Shown here: in pieces, positions 34,830 to 45,642 of the stretch
How the letters are laid out: each line of letters starts with the position of its first letter
Position numbering within the stretch: the first letter of the stretch is position 1
NCBI GenBank assembly: GCA_003184365.1
Contig: NKYR01000075.1
Coordinates: 398-64,397, forward strand
DNA: 64,000 nt
Reading direction: 5' to 3'
Source: Evernia prunastri
Lineage: Eukaryota; Ascomycota; Lecanoromycetes; Lecanorales; Parmeliaceae
The notes under the pieces: model-generated
The model's database searches: none
Seen by the model: only the letters and a program-made list of their open reading frames with translations
Told to the model about the DNA's origin: nothing
Made by a program: the position numbers and the translations under genes

Positions 34830-35087
34830 ATGCCTTCCTGCCACTCCTCCCCCTCCCCCTCCTCCTCCTCCTCCACCCACTCAAGGGAACAACAACAACA
34901 ACAAAAACAACAACAACAAGAACCACCCGCGCCCCCCAGCCCTCAAGAGCCGCCGCCGACATGCGACAAATGCAGAGTCGCGCTCATTCCGGACAAGAAC
35001 TGGGAGACTGAAAATGACCTCTGTATGCGGTGTGAGACTGAGAGCTATAAGAAGTACAGGAGCTCGGGGATCGTGGGGCGGATTTAG
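34830..35087 (+). CDS. Small protein with paired Cys-X2-Cys motifs
   Basis: An 85-aa single-exon frame. Residues 1-45 are low complexity (Ser, then Gln, then Pro). The C-terminal half reads TCDKCRVALIPDKNWETEND followed by LCMRCETE: two CX2C pairs about 22 residues apart, as in small zinc ribbons or zinc hooks. I do not recognise the family. The conserved-looking, charged C-terminus after a low-complexity head argues for a real gene. The upstream tandem repeats would then sit in its promoter. Confidence 0.5.
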   Translation: MPSCHSSPSPSSSSSTHSREQQQQQKQQQQEPPAPPSPQEPPPTCDKCRVALIPDKNWETENDLCMRCETESYKKYRSSGIVGRI

Positions 35088-35359
35088 AGGGTTGGGGGAA
35101 ATGGGTAGGGGACGCTCGGAATGGGGGTAGTGCAGGGTCTTTGAGTCTGGTCTATGGATGGTGGCGCTGGCGCTGTTGGCTGTCTCATGATCTTGAAGTA
35201 GGCTCTTTGGCTCTCTTGAACTCGTTCGTGGATGGTGGGCTGGGCCTCATCCTGGGGTCTCTCTTTTTGAGTATGCTGTTTGGGCGAGGATTTGGTGGTT
35301 TGGCCTTCTGGGAATTGTGAGGAATCATGCTATGTACCTTATGCTATGTTATGATAGCA

Positions 35360-36420
35360 CTCGATCTCAGCTCCACCTGTCTGCACCATGAAACTCATCA
35401 TCTTCTCCATCTATTGACGCTCCCCCTCCTCCCCTTTCTCTCTTGGGCTGTCCGTCACCACCACCTATCCTAGCATCACACCCCACCCTCCGACTCCGAC
35501 GCCGTCGGCCACAGCCACGTCCCCAAAACCGCAGATCCCGCCTGTACCAATCCTCCAGCTCCTCGTCTTCCGCGAACACGAACCCCACCCCTCCCATCCC
35601 CTCGCCACCGCAATCCCAAAACGCGGTACGCCCCGATATCAGGACACTCCCGCACGCTGAGCGCCGCGTGGACGATGAGCAAGCCGCCGCCGCCTGTCTT
35701 GGCTTGCGGCTCCCGCTCCGCGCGCGTGCTGTCGTCGTCGTCGTCGTCGTCGATGTACATTGTGCCGGTGACTTGCGTGGCGGATTCGAGCCCGTCCAGT
35801 AAGACCGCGTCGGCGCTCATGTCCGCGTATCTGGAATTAGTGCGTACCGTTGGCGAAGGAGATGGTGACGGGGCCGTGGTCCCGTGTGCAGGATGAAGGC
35901 CCTACCTTCAACCGATTTCGTAGCGTTGAACGCGGTGCTTGGCCATGGTGGCGGGATCAAGCCCTTGGCCGTCAAAAGGGGACGATGTGGGGGCGTGCGA
36001 GGCGCTGGGACCCAGGTCGCGGGGCAGGAGGCGGCTGCTTTCCTCCGTGGGTGGAGGGGAAGTTGTTGTCATTACCGGCGGCGTCGTCTCCGGTCAGGCG
36101 GTGCAGTAGCTGTGCGTCGGTGCCGGATGCGGTCTTGCCTTCGGCGCGGAGCAGGGTGTTGTGTTCGGCTACTTTGAGCAAGTGCAAATCCTGGAGCGGC
36201 GGCTTCGGTGGTGGGTTTCGTGGCGGGGTTGGGCTTCTTGATGGACTTGTTGGGCTTTTGGGGCGCGGTGGCGTTCGGGAGGAACATGTTTGAGATCTGC
36301 TGCTGCTGCTTTTTCGACGGGGCTGTTGGCTTCTTTGGAGGGGATGGGGTGCCTGAGGACTGCATTGTGTTTTGTCTGAATGGGAGCTTTGGTGGTGGGA
36401 ATATGTGGTACTGAGGGCAA
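35360..36420 (-). other. Coding-like minus-strand region, gene model unresolved
   Basis: Several minus-strand frames look protein-like but do not join cleanly. One starts at an ATG near 36364 (MQSSGTPSPPKKPTAPSKK). Another holds LHLLKVAEHNTLLRAEGK and GTDAQLLHRLTGDDAAGND (about 36187-36080). A third carries SADAVLLDGLESATQV and TGTMYIDDDDDDD (about 35817-35735), and a last one FAEDEELEDWYRRDLRFW (about 35570-35515). Candidate introns exist, for example GTACGCACTAATTCCAG near 35840, but I could not find a splice chain that preserves frame. The DNA is GC-rich with GTCGTC codon repeats encoding the Asp run. It is either a gene with introns I mis-set, or a decayed one. Confidence 0.35.
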
Positions 36421-36903
36421 GGCAGGAATTGGGGTAGATGGGCTGAAGATGTGTGATGTGAAAAAAGACTGGACTTCTGACTTGTTATTATTGCTCTATG
36501 TAGAGAATGCCAGTAAAGGTTGTGAGATTGCACATTCAGTAGTTTGCATTGGAGGAAGATGAAGGTCCATGGCTAGTTTCTGTTTCTTTCGATCGCTACA
36601 CAAGCCAGCAGCATACAGTTAGGTCCCTCTAGGCTTTCACGTACGCAAATTCTGGTGGAGTGAGTACTGGGATGCTCTTGAATGGCTAAGGTAGACCGCC
36701 GTGTTCCGGTCCATGTTCTGCGAATGGACTGAACCGCTCGGCTGTAGCAACATTCATCTGCTCTCTCTTCCTGCTGCCCTAAACGAGAGGCTTGATGCTT
36801 CGCAGTTATCACTTCTTCGCTTGCACGACCTCAACCGATGGTCTAATTTCATCTCTTTTCTCTTATATTATAGCACTTAATGGAGCCTCACTTCGCTTGT
36901 AGC

Positions 36904-36939
<36 letters not shown>

Positions 36940-37418
36940 AAGAGAGTGAGGAGTAATTGGGTTGAGGTGCATGACGCTAAGCGGAGCGGCAGGGATGCCA
37001 AGCCTAAGGTACCTTAGCGCCATCAGCTGGCTGTCAACATGAGCAGCTCAACCATGGTTCTCCAGTAAGGTACAACTTATGTATTACTTGGACTGATTCA
37101 CTAACACCCGCAACTGGCTGAAATTGGCCCATACAATAATATAAGACAACGCTACCTTATCTCACAAGCATCTACCTTACTTCACCCGCTGTTTGGCCTC
37201 TTTGGATCACCTGCATATCTCTTCTCATTCGCTCATCTTCCCATTCCCATGCGCCGCCAGCAATAGCCATCGGAGCAGCCAAAGATTCTTTGAGACCATG
37301 CAATCAACGGCAGCTGCTACCATTCAACTACATCTTCTCCAATCCTGACACCCTTCTACCGGCCCTAGAGATTACCTAGCGCATCCTCACCCACTTCGCA
37401 CCTCTATCGTCTCTCACC
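36421..37418. other. Intergenic region
   Basis: No gene is recognised. It contains a GA-rich microsatellite (36904-36946), a TACCTTAG/AAGGTACC palindrome-like piece near 37007, and the promoter of the large gene that starts at 37419. Confidence 0.5.
36904..36946. repeat. GA-rich microsatellite
   Basis: A run of (GAGAAA) and (GA) units forms a polypurine tract on the plus strand. Confidence 0.85.
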
Positions 37419-40052
37419 ATGCCTTCAAAAACAAGAGAGAAAGAAAAGGAGAGGGACCCAGATACACCAAAATCCAAGGAAAAGTCAAGACACAAATCTA
37501 AACGATCATCCCGCAAAGTCGACAAGTCTTCCACCCCACCCGAGCGCAGGTCCACCAACGCGTCACCAGCTCCCAAGCCACGCAGAGCATCCATGCCCGT
37601 GCAAGAATTGGAAAGACACCCAACAACAGACCCGGCCCTGGCAAGTAAGACAAGCTTAGCGTATCCATCATTCTCCAAGGCGCACAGCAAAGAGGCGGTG
37701 GGGCCCAGGGACAATGTTGTCAACCCGAGGACGAGCTATTATACCCCAGATCCTACCGACCTGGACCGAGGGAAGGGTTCGGGAGCTGATTCGAAGCCTG
37801 ACAATACCACAAACCTGTCTCCTCCGCCCCGGGCGCCTCCAAGTCCACCTGAGACGACGATGGATCAAAAGGTCACAATGGCGAAGGTCAAGGGGGACTC
37901 TGTCAAGAAAGAGCGAAAGGGTACCGATCTACAAAAGCATGCGGACGATTTGAAGAGGAAGCTTGGGCGAGCAAACTCAAGCGCCAGTGATCGAGACCCG
38001 GATCGACCGCTACACTCGTCTAGATCAAGGATCAGCGTTAGGGACTCTGTGAAAGAGGAGGACAAAGCTACAAAGTCTGCGAAGAGCTCAAAGCCTAGCA
38101 CACCTTCGAAGCTCAGACCAAAGGTCGCGACAGTCGAAGACTCGGAGTCAACCACTAGCCTCCGTAGGTCAGCATCTACCCAGTCCTCAATTTTCAAGAG
38201 CGAGACAAGCAAGAGCTCCACAAATGACTCCGACGCAACATCAGTCGCGCCGAACCAACCGAAACTACAAAGACCAATCACGCCCCAGGTGGATCGTGAT
38301 TCATCTCCAGCCACCGACCCCGACTCCTCACCCAGAACACCGACTATCGCTGAGCCACAATTTCCACCTAGCAGGAAAGAAACACCTGCTCTCTCCACTC
38401 TCAACGATTATGGCGTAGCGAGCGCACTGGGAGAATCGCCAATGCCACCACCGCCACCTCCAGCACTCGAACTTCCAATGCCAAGAGTTGACTATCTGAT
38501 GCACAATGGAGGATTGCCGCAAAGTGTGCCCAGAAGTCTCCTTGGTGCCGGGCTGCCTACGCAGACACCACTTCCACCTCCTACAGTAGCTGCGCAGGCT
38601 GAAAAATTCTTTGGTCCTTTAAACAAGATACTGGAGGATTATACCAGAGTCATATCCCGCAGTGGATCCTTAGCTGTGGCCACTGGATATCGCTCTGTTG
38701 CCCGTCGGCTCCTTGATCGATTAGAAGCTGTCTTTGCAAGAGATATATCTTCGGAGACGTGCACATGCATGCTATGTCAGATGGCCCCACCATCTGAAGC
38801 TGAACTTGAGGACAAGCGAGGTGTTAGCTGGGGCGAAATTCTGGAGTACGTATGCGGAAGGCAGGAATTACCACAGTGGCCTGCATTTGTGATGGATTCT
38901 ACAGAAGCTGGTCTGGGAATCTCTGCTCCTGACCACGTGCCTCCAATGCAGAAGTTGGATGTGGATGTTCCTGAAGAGTTCCGAGACCATTACATTCGAC
39001 AATCAAAGAAGACCAAGATGACTGTGGACCGGTGGCTTGACAGTCAACCACAACAACCATCCAGCCCTCCCCAAGACGTAGATGACGAAACGCTGCTCTT
39101 CGCTATGCTAACTCGTCTGGAGCCCGAGCAACGACCTATTTTCTCCTCTTTAGCTGGTGTACAACCAAGCAGACCACCTTCAACAGCGCCATCTGCGGCA
39201 GGAGCAGCATCAATCGAACCAGAGTCAGACCTGCTGCAGAAGACTGGACTTGCCATTCAGCGCCTCTACCGCTTATCAAGACCTCCACGAGATCCTGAAT
39301 CTGCAATGTACCTCTTGAGCAACCCATCACTACATAACGTTCTCGCTACTCTAGCTGCCATCAGTGATCCTGAATGGGACATCCTCACTTCTGGCCGCTT
39401 TGATGGCTTTCTCCGAAGTGGGGCCGATGACCATCCTGTCACTACTGCCCCTGCTCCACCCCCTTCCCGTGGTACCTATCGAGGTCCTTACCCTGCTCCT
39501 CGCATGACCACCCCTTCAATGCCCCCTTCCAGAGGTCCTACACCCTTCTCTCGCGGCCCAACTCCCGCCCCTGCAACTACTGGTGCTCCCGTTGCTCTTG
39601 ACGAAGAAACCGAAATTGCTGTCCTGGCCGAAGTTGAGCGCGAGATCTTTCTCTCGATGGACCATCTTGAGGGTGCATTCGAAGCTCTACATTGCAAGGC
39701 CGAAGCTGTCCGTCAGGCTCTCCGAGAGCGCGGGGCAGGTCTGGCTCAAGCGAATCAAAGAAGGAGGGGAATCTACGATATGGATTCGATGATGGGCACC
39801 CCAGCTAGTCATTTCGGTGAAGGGCACAAGGCATGGGAAAGTGAGACAGATGATGGGATTGATGATGGAATTTCGGAAATCGCACCTGATGACTCGGCGT
39901 CAAACGTCAGTTCGAGCAGGCGTAGGAGGCACAAGAGGCGGACAGAGAGGAGAACACCAGCGCCGGTGGAGGAGGAAGACGAAGGGGAAGAGGAAGAAAA
40001 GGAGGGACAAAGTAAGGCGGGTAGCAAGTCTGCGAGGTGGAGGTGGAAGTAA
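37419..40052 (+). CDS. Large disordered protein with central Cys cluster, unknown function
   Basis: A single-exon 877-aa protein. Residues 1-340 are a Ser/Pro/Lys-rich disordered head with dense basic clusters (REKEKERDPDTPKSKEKSRH). Residues about 390-660 are ordered. They include AEKFFGPLNKILEDYTRVI, ATGYRSVARRLLDRLEAVFA, the cysteine cluster CTCMLCQ (with WGEILEYVCG after it) and a helical part ending ATLAAISDPEWDILTSGRFDGFL. A Pro/Thr linker (PSRGPTPFSRGPTPAP) leads to a helix EETEIAVLAEVEREIFLSMDH and an acidic/basic tail. It looks like a Pezizomycotina-specific nuclear or cytoskeletal protein. I recall relatives carrying an automatic label as a 5-methylcytosine G/T mismatch glycosylase, but no glycosylase motif is visible, so I do not adopt it. 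Confidence 0.75.
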   Translation: MPSKTREKEKERDPDTPKSKEKSRHKSKRSSRKVDKSSTPPERRSTNASPAPKPRRASMPVQELERHPTTDPALASKTSLAYPSFSKAHSKEAVGPRDNVVNPRTSYYTPDPTDLDRGKGSGADSKPDNTTNLSPPPRAPPSPPETTMDQKVTMAKVKGDSVKKERKGTDLQKHADDLKRKLGRANSSASDRDPDRPLHSSRSRISVRDSVKEEDKATKSAKSSKPSTPSKLRPKVATVEDSESTTSLRRSASTQSSIFKSETSKSSTNDSDATSVAPNQPKLQRPITPQVDRDSSPATDPDSSPRTPTIAEPQFPPSRKETPALSTLNDYGVASALGESPMPPPPPPALELPMPRVDYLMHNGGLPQSVPRSLLGAGLPTQTPLPPPTVAAQAEKFFGPLNKILEDYTRVISRSGSLAVATGYRSVARRLLDRLEAVFARDISSETCTCMLCQMAPPSEAELEDKRGVSWGEILEYVCGRQELPQWPAFVMDSTEAGLGISAPDHVPPMQKLDVDVPEEFRDHYIRQSKKTKMTVDRWLDSQPQQPSSPPQDVDDETLLFAMLTRLEPEQRPIFSSLAGVQPSRPPSTAPSAAGAASIEPESDLLQKTGLAIQRLYRLSRPPRDPESAMYLLSNPSLHNVLATLAAISDPEWDILTSGRFDGFLRSGADDHPVTTAPAPPPSRGTYRGPYPAPRMTTPSMPPSRGPTPFSRGPTPAPATTGAPVALDEETEIAVLAEVEREIFLSMDHLEGAFEALHCKAEAVRQALRERGAGLAQANQRRRGIYDMDSMMGTPASHFGEGHKAWESETDDGIDDGISEIAPDDSASNVSSSRRRRHKRRTERRTPAPVEEEDEGEEEEKEGQSKAGSKSARWRWK

Positions 40053-40472
40053 TCTTATACAAGGTGAATATCCGGAACGACTGCTTGGTGTTTGGAGCAC
40101 ACGGACAGCAAGGTCTTGGACTTGGATGAAAGTACTATGAGTTGACGGAATCAATGAGCATGAGTCCGGTTGACCACCTTCGCGTACAGTTTTGGCGCTC
40201 GAGAATAGCGGTATTTCCACGAGCACACTACTCTATTGCCTCCATGAGGCTCGCGCTTCAACCCGCGTCTATATCTCGTCGCTGGATGTGGGGAAGGTGC
40301 ATTCAGCCGCCGACATGCGGTCTACTCGTTACCCAAGGCGTAATTGACCATGGAACTCGTGCTCGCACACTGCAAATTCTCTTTTCCATACTGCCTTATT
40401 CTATCGTTTGACTTGACGGATTGCTTTGTCAGACACGTGCTACAGTGATTTCCTTCCCATAAAACACCATCA
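40053..40472. other. Intergenic; promoter of the next gene
   Basis: No gene is recognised; overlapping frames lack domains. It should hold the 3' UTR of the preceding gene and the promoter of the secreted-protein gene that starts at 40473. Confidence 0.5.
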
Positions 40473-42053
40473 ATGTTTTGCCCTCCCAAGCCGCTTTCCG
40501 GCTTCTTCCTCCTGACCTCCCTCACCACAGCCAGCATACTCACCTTTCGCGCCACCCCTCCCATCGACACCAACCCTCCCGGTCTCCTCGTCCTTCCAGC
40601 ACCAAATGACACCACAACACCTCCACCCAGTCCCATCGCCCCACCAGACACATGGTACCCCTACGCCTCAACCTTTCCAACCGTCTCCCTCGCACCACCC
40701 TCCTCCTCTTCTTCTGATGCAACACCGTCCAACACCACCGCGTCATCCCTCGGCGCCCCCAAAATCATCTGCGACGGCACACGCTACGGAAGGAACCTCC
40801 GCATCGCCAGCTGCCTTTCGGCTTTCGGCCGCATGGATGGCACGACGGGGGCGAGAACCTATGGCCAGCGCGACGCCGACGCGCCGGGGCTGGCTGGCTG
40901 GGACGCCAATTTGCCGCTTCGGATTCTGAGCTGTGAGTCCACACTCTGGCACCTATTATAACTACCCCCCCAGACCCCCTGGACTCCCATCCTGTAATAC
41001 CCTCTCCGGCCAATCTCAGTCTCTGACCCTACCTCTTCCCCCCAACACCACCCACTCCCTAACACTCCGCTAACACGCCCCCGCCTAGCCGACGCCCTCT
41101 GCGCCATCGACGTCTCCCACTCCGCCCGCTCCGTCTCCGACACCATCGCCCCCTCCCTCCTGAAGGAATACGCCCGGAACCTCCTGGCCGTCTGCGTCGA
41201 AGGCACGCCCTCCCTCGGCGGCGTCTACACGGGCCTCGGCGACCGCGGCGACCTCGCCCTGCGCGTGACGCCGTACCGGCCCGACGTGCGCTGCTTCGCC
41301 GACGGGACGGCGCCGCCGTGGGAGACGTGCCGCGACATCATCGACTCCATGCCCGTGGGCGGGGAGAGGGTGCGGTTCGGGCCCGAGGGGGATGTTGCGG
41401 TGGATGTGGTGGTGCCGTGGCGGTATACGACTAGGGCGAGGAGGTGTGTGATTGTATGTTTTGTCCGTGCGGGGTTTCGCTCTCGTGGCTCCTTATTTTT
41501 TTTTTTCTTTTTTTACATCGGTGTGTGTGTTTGGGGGTGCAGGGGGGATGTTGGGGAGTGGTATTTGAAAAGGAAAAAATGGATGCAAGATGAATGAACA
41601 GAGTGAAGGGGAGGAAGGACGGAAGACAGGGCTGCGGCTGACGCCCCTTTGCGCAGATAGTCGACACCATAAGCGAGCCCGACGCTGGCGATTTCTACAA
41701 GCTCTGGGCCGCCGCGAGCGCCGTGGATACGTTGTGCGTTATCAATGGCAAGGCGGGCATGGCGGTCCGGAACGGTGAGTGGCTTTTCTGCTTCCTTCCA
41801 TCCTTCCTTCCTGCCTTCTCTCTTCCCCTTTGCCTTCCCCCCTTCCCCCCCTCCTACCATCTGAACAGGTCTGTGGAGATGGGAAATGCTAACGAGACGG
41901 CTTTTGGCTGGAATGGCGACAGGCGTATTGGGCAACATCGTCGTGGCGCTCAAGGATATGCACCGGGGGCCGGGAACGGGGACGGAGACGGGGATGGGGA
42001 ATTCGTCCACTGTGGCGGGGGGGTTGGGAGCGGAGGGGCTGGATGTGTGGTGA
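40473..42053 (+). CDS. Secreted protein of unknown function (fungal Cys-rich family)
   Basis: Exons 40473-40932, 41089-41453, 41657-41774 and 41923-42053 sum to 357 aa in frame. A 3' site at 41868 would also keep frame and add 18 residues; I prefer 41922 because a GCTAAC branch point precedes it. Residues 1-25 form a signal peptide (SGFFLLTSLTTASILTF), followed by a Pro/Ser/Thr linker. The globular part has spaced cysteines: IICDGTRYGRNLRIASC, SDALCAIDVSH, LLAVCVEG, PDVRCFADG, WETCRDIIDSMP, RRCVIIVDTI and VDTLCVING. This layout of IC.G..YG and four or more disulfide-compatible pairs matches a family of secreted Pezizomycotina proteins without assigned function. The third intron region has AT- and GT-rich low complexity (41490-41540). 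Confidence 0.7.
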
Positions 42054-42131
42054 TTTGTGGAAGGGTGTGATGGGTGGGTTGTGGAGCGATTACGGGATTG
42101 GGGGAAGGGTGAGCGTGAGCGGGAGAGGGAA

Positions 42132-42188
<57 letters not shown>

Positions 42189-42665
42189 TGAATGTCAATA
42201 GGAAGTGCTTAGCGGTTGGGGGATGAGGACGGAGCGGGGTGGGAGGCGAGGAAGGGAAAGGGATTGTCAGGGATGGTTGTGAATGGGTTGGGCGTGTTGT
42301 GATGGAGCCGATATGGAGAGTTCGATGGGGTTGTAGGGGGCGGGGGCTGGGGCCGCGAGGGAAAGGCGGACGAGGAAAAAAGTTGTTCTGTGCTGGCTGC
42401 GTTTGATGGATGGATGGGGGAAGTAGTTTTTGAAAAGAAGAGATACGAACGCCCTTCTCCTTCCTTCCTCGACACCACGAATCCATAACGCCGTGCATTT
42501 CTCAACTCTATGGACGTGCGAGAAGATGGAGAATCAAATATATACAAGAACATACCAAAACGTATCCACCTCCTCTCACGAAAAACATCCCACACCCACA
42601 CCCACACCCACACCCCCCTCCCCCCATCCGCCCTACCCGACTCACTCACTCACCCACCCACCCAC
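42054..42665. other. Short convergent intergenic region, simple repeats
   Basis: The 3' ends of the secreted-protein gene and the GH5 gene face each other here. The interval holds the poly-G run at 42132-42187 and a CACACC/CACTCACCCA-rich stretch at about 42585-42665. No gene is recognised. Confidence 0.6.
42132..42187 (+). repeat. Poly-G homopolymer of about 56 nt
   Basis: An uninterrupted G run follows AGGGA and ends at ATGAATG. It lies about 80 bp downstream of the stop codon of the secreted-protein gene. Confidence 0.95.
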
Positions 42666-44178
42666 TCACCCCTTCCCCGCCATCCTTCCCACAAACCCCC
42701 CCACCACCTCCCCCCACCACGCATCCCCCTGGCAAACCGCATACGGGTCCCCGCCCCCGGCCTCCGGACACGTCTCGCCGGCCACGTACAGGCTCGACCA
42801 GTCCATGCTGCCCCGTATGGCGTCCGCCTCGCCGGAGAGGATGTAGGACTGGTAAGCGTCCATGACGTCCGGCACGGACAGGTTCCGGTTCACGCCGAGC
42901 TCCTCGAGCACGCAGGGTTTGCGGGCAGCGCCACAGGCGGCGTTGTGGTCCGTGAGCCATTGGAGGCCGTAGGCGGGACCGAGGGGCCTGTGGCGGGTGG
43001 GGGTGTTAGTTTGATGGGTTGGGTGGGGGAGGGGGGGAATTGGGGAGAGGAGAGGTGAGGGGATGGGGAAAAGCGAAGGGGAGGTTGGCGGACCCGTTGT
43101 CATCGGTGTACAGATGGAAAGTCCCAAAGTCGATGCCCTGCAGGTCCAATATCGCGGCGAAATCTTCGCCTGAGGCGCCGTCGTAGTTGAAGTCCCAACC
43201 GTGGGCGCCCGCGCCGTCGTCGAAGTAGCCGTAGCCGCCGAAGGTGACGAGGTGGTTCGGGTCCAGGGTTTTGATGTACTGGCTGATTTGGTCGGCCCAG
43301 GTGGTTAGGACTTGGCTGCCGTTGCAGTCGGGGTCTGTGCAGCGGGCCTGGGGGTTGTGTTAGGGTTCGGTCAGAGTGAGGGAGAGGAGGGAGATGGATG
43401 GACGGGTGGATGGAGCGTTTCTAGGTATGTACCTCGTTCGCCAGCTCCCAGGCGAAGATGGCAGGGGAGTCTTTGTATCGAGTTACAATTGAACTGACGT
43501 AGGATTTGAAGGCATCGAGGACGGTTGGATTAGTGTAGAATTCTGTTTGGGAGTGGCCGGGGCCTAGGAGGTTGTTGACGTAGTCGATCTGACCTCCGTA
43601 ATTCGGCCACTCGCTTTGAGAGTGTCAGCTTCAATGTTGTTGAACATTGAAGAAAGACGACGCACTTAATCAAGCACATGATGAACTGGACGCCGGCGGC
43701 TTCGGCTTGTTGGACAGCGCTATCTAATAATGCTAGACCGTTGGCGCCGGTATTGAGACTTTGCTGGCCGTTCTCCCACAGTTGATACCAGACTTCACCG
43801 CCGTTGCCCCAACTCCCGAGCAGATTGTTCGATGGATCTTTCATGATCCATGCTCCAACTCTTAAAGGCTATCAGTGAAGGGTTTGGTAGTTTTGTTTGG
43901 AAAACCAACCTGATCACTTTGTATCCAATATCTTGCGCGGTTTTGATGGCAGCAGGAATGAAGTCTTGATCAGTAGCACCGACTAGAACAAATTAGTGGA
44001 GGTTTCTGGAGTTGGCTTGGAACGCCTTAATAGTCCATGAATTGCTACCAGCAAATGTGTATGGTTGTCCATTCAGCTCGAACTGTAGCCCGTTTGTGGT
44101 CACAAATTGGGCGTTTGCAAAAGTAACAAGGGCTAGAGATGTCGCCAAACACACAAACTTGCTGATACAAGGGAGCAT
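42666..44178 (-). CDS. Glycoside hydrolase family 5, mannanase-like
   Basis: Six exons (44178-44049, 43982-43910, 43860-43666, 43613-43433, 43347-43094, 42987-42666) sum to 384 aa in frame. Residues 1-23 form a signal peptide ending ANAQ. Family marks are LINEWPNYGGQIDYV, FAWELANEARC with the acid/base Glu, LVTFGGYGYFDD, IDFGTFHLYTD and PCVLEELGV with the nucleophile Glu. This matches fungal GH5 endo-beta-1,4-mannanases or related beta-mannosidases, secreted for plant-wall or mannan breakdown; the exact substrate cannot be read. One oddity: the family motif F.GSNSW (codons about 44051-44037) lies across the first donor (GTAGCA at 44048), so the spliced product loses SNSW; reading through it instead meets a TAA. 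The intron has a good CTAAT branch site and acceptor. Confidence 0.8.
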
Positions 44179-45642
44179 GATTAGGTAAGTTTGAAGCTAA
44201 TACAAATGAAGAGTGCAAGAATAAAATGAAGGCTTGATGAGGACGGACGACAATTATAAGTCGAAGGAGGTCCACCAAGAAGAAGGGACAGTCCAAGGAG
44301 TGTACGAAGCTTGTCAGACAAGCTTGCTATGCAGGACTGGAAGAGGATCTACCTTTATAGAGCATGGCCGAAGAGCAGCCATCCTGTTCACCTCCAACAG
44401 GAAGGCCGAAGTAAGCGCCTGCCGTTTATTGAGATAGGAGATTAAGGGTCTCGACCAGATCCCAAGAAATCTGGTGTACATTGAGGAGAGACATCGGTTG
44501 CGAGTAATATGTTCTGGCTGCCGCCGTAACGGCGTGGTAGTGAGTATAAGTAGACTAGGTATCATCTCCCTGAGCGTGATCTGGAGGTGGACAGGGGAGT
44601 CACGGGAAGCACAATTTAGACTTGATGTGGAGAGATACGGGCATTAATATCTTACGGCCGTCCGGTGGGATATTTATCTTGGATTCGGGACGTTTGATAT
44701 GTCCGTTATGCACGCTGACGCTATAGACCAATGAAAATTGAGAATGGAGAAATCTGAACGGGACTCCACGGACAGTTGCGGGCCAAGGGCGCCGGACCAG
44801 ACATTGGAAACGGCTAGGGTCTGATATATCAGGATACGGCGGAGGACGGACAATTAGATAAGAAAGATACCCGAAACGAATGTTGTTGTACTTGGTCCAT
44901 TGAACAGTCCAGACACAGACATCAGAGCCGGTCATGTTCATGTCGCGCCGAGGACTGCCAGGTGTAATCAGCTGATCACCGATTAAAGATGTGTAGGTCC
45001 CTACATCATGATAACAGTCAGACTCCATGGCGGAACACAGTGGGGGCGAAGATGTACTTTACCTTTTCTTAGGAGGAGTAGCGGGACCGTGAAACATAGA
45101 CACGGCTGAGGTACCACCTCCCTTCCCCGGCGTTAAAACCTTGGCCCCAAGGTCTCCTGGAATATACCACTCCAGAGTATATATGTGTGATAAATCATGG
45201 TGTCTTGAATGGTAGAAAGTCCTTGTCGAGAAAACTTTCGGCGGACGAGCGAGTACGTTCCTCCTGTCGCTCCTACCAATGCTGCCGGTCAATGCTATGG
45301 CTGCGGGGATTTGCATCCAGGAAGCAAGTCAGATCAGTTGCCTCGGTCCAAATGCTCAAGGGACTATGCATCATGAATCTCCGTGTGCGGAGTGCTTGAG
45401 AGGGAGAAAAAATGATTGGACTGTTCTGGCTAAAATTACTCTAGCTTAAAATAGAGTATGTTGTATGCGGGATGGGGACCCCGGAGCCGAGGCTCGTCAG
45501 GACGATTTCTCCTTCCTTAAAATCAATCGTGCAGAGCGCCCTGAAATCCTCCGAGACCGTAAATAAGCAAAGTCAATGCCGAGTGATCCAATTCAACCAC
45601 GAAGAAGTACTCAAAAAATCATGCGGACTCCTCCAAACATTC
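44179..45642. other. Intergenic; no convincing gene
   Basis: A 142-codon minus-strand frame (44600-45028) lacks a domain, signal peptide or splice extension. The first 100 bp upstream of the GH5 start should be its promoter. Confidence 0.45.

Noticed and set aside
40606..41206. Long overlapping frames opposite the secreted-protein gene
   Set aside because: They are GC-rich shadow frames. The plus strand has the signal peptide, cysteine pattern and consistent introns.
44600..45028. 142-codon minus-strand frame
   Set aside because: No domain, no signal peptide and no splice-linked neighbour.
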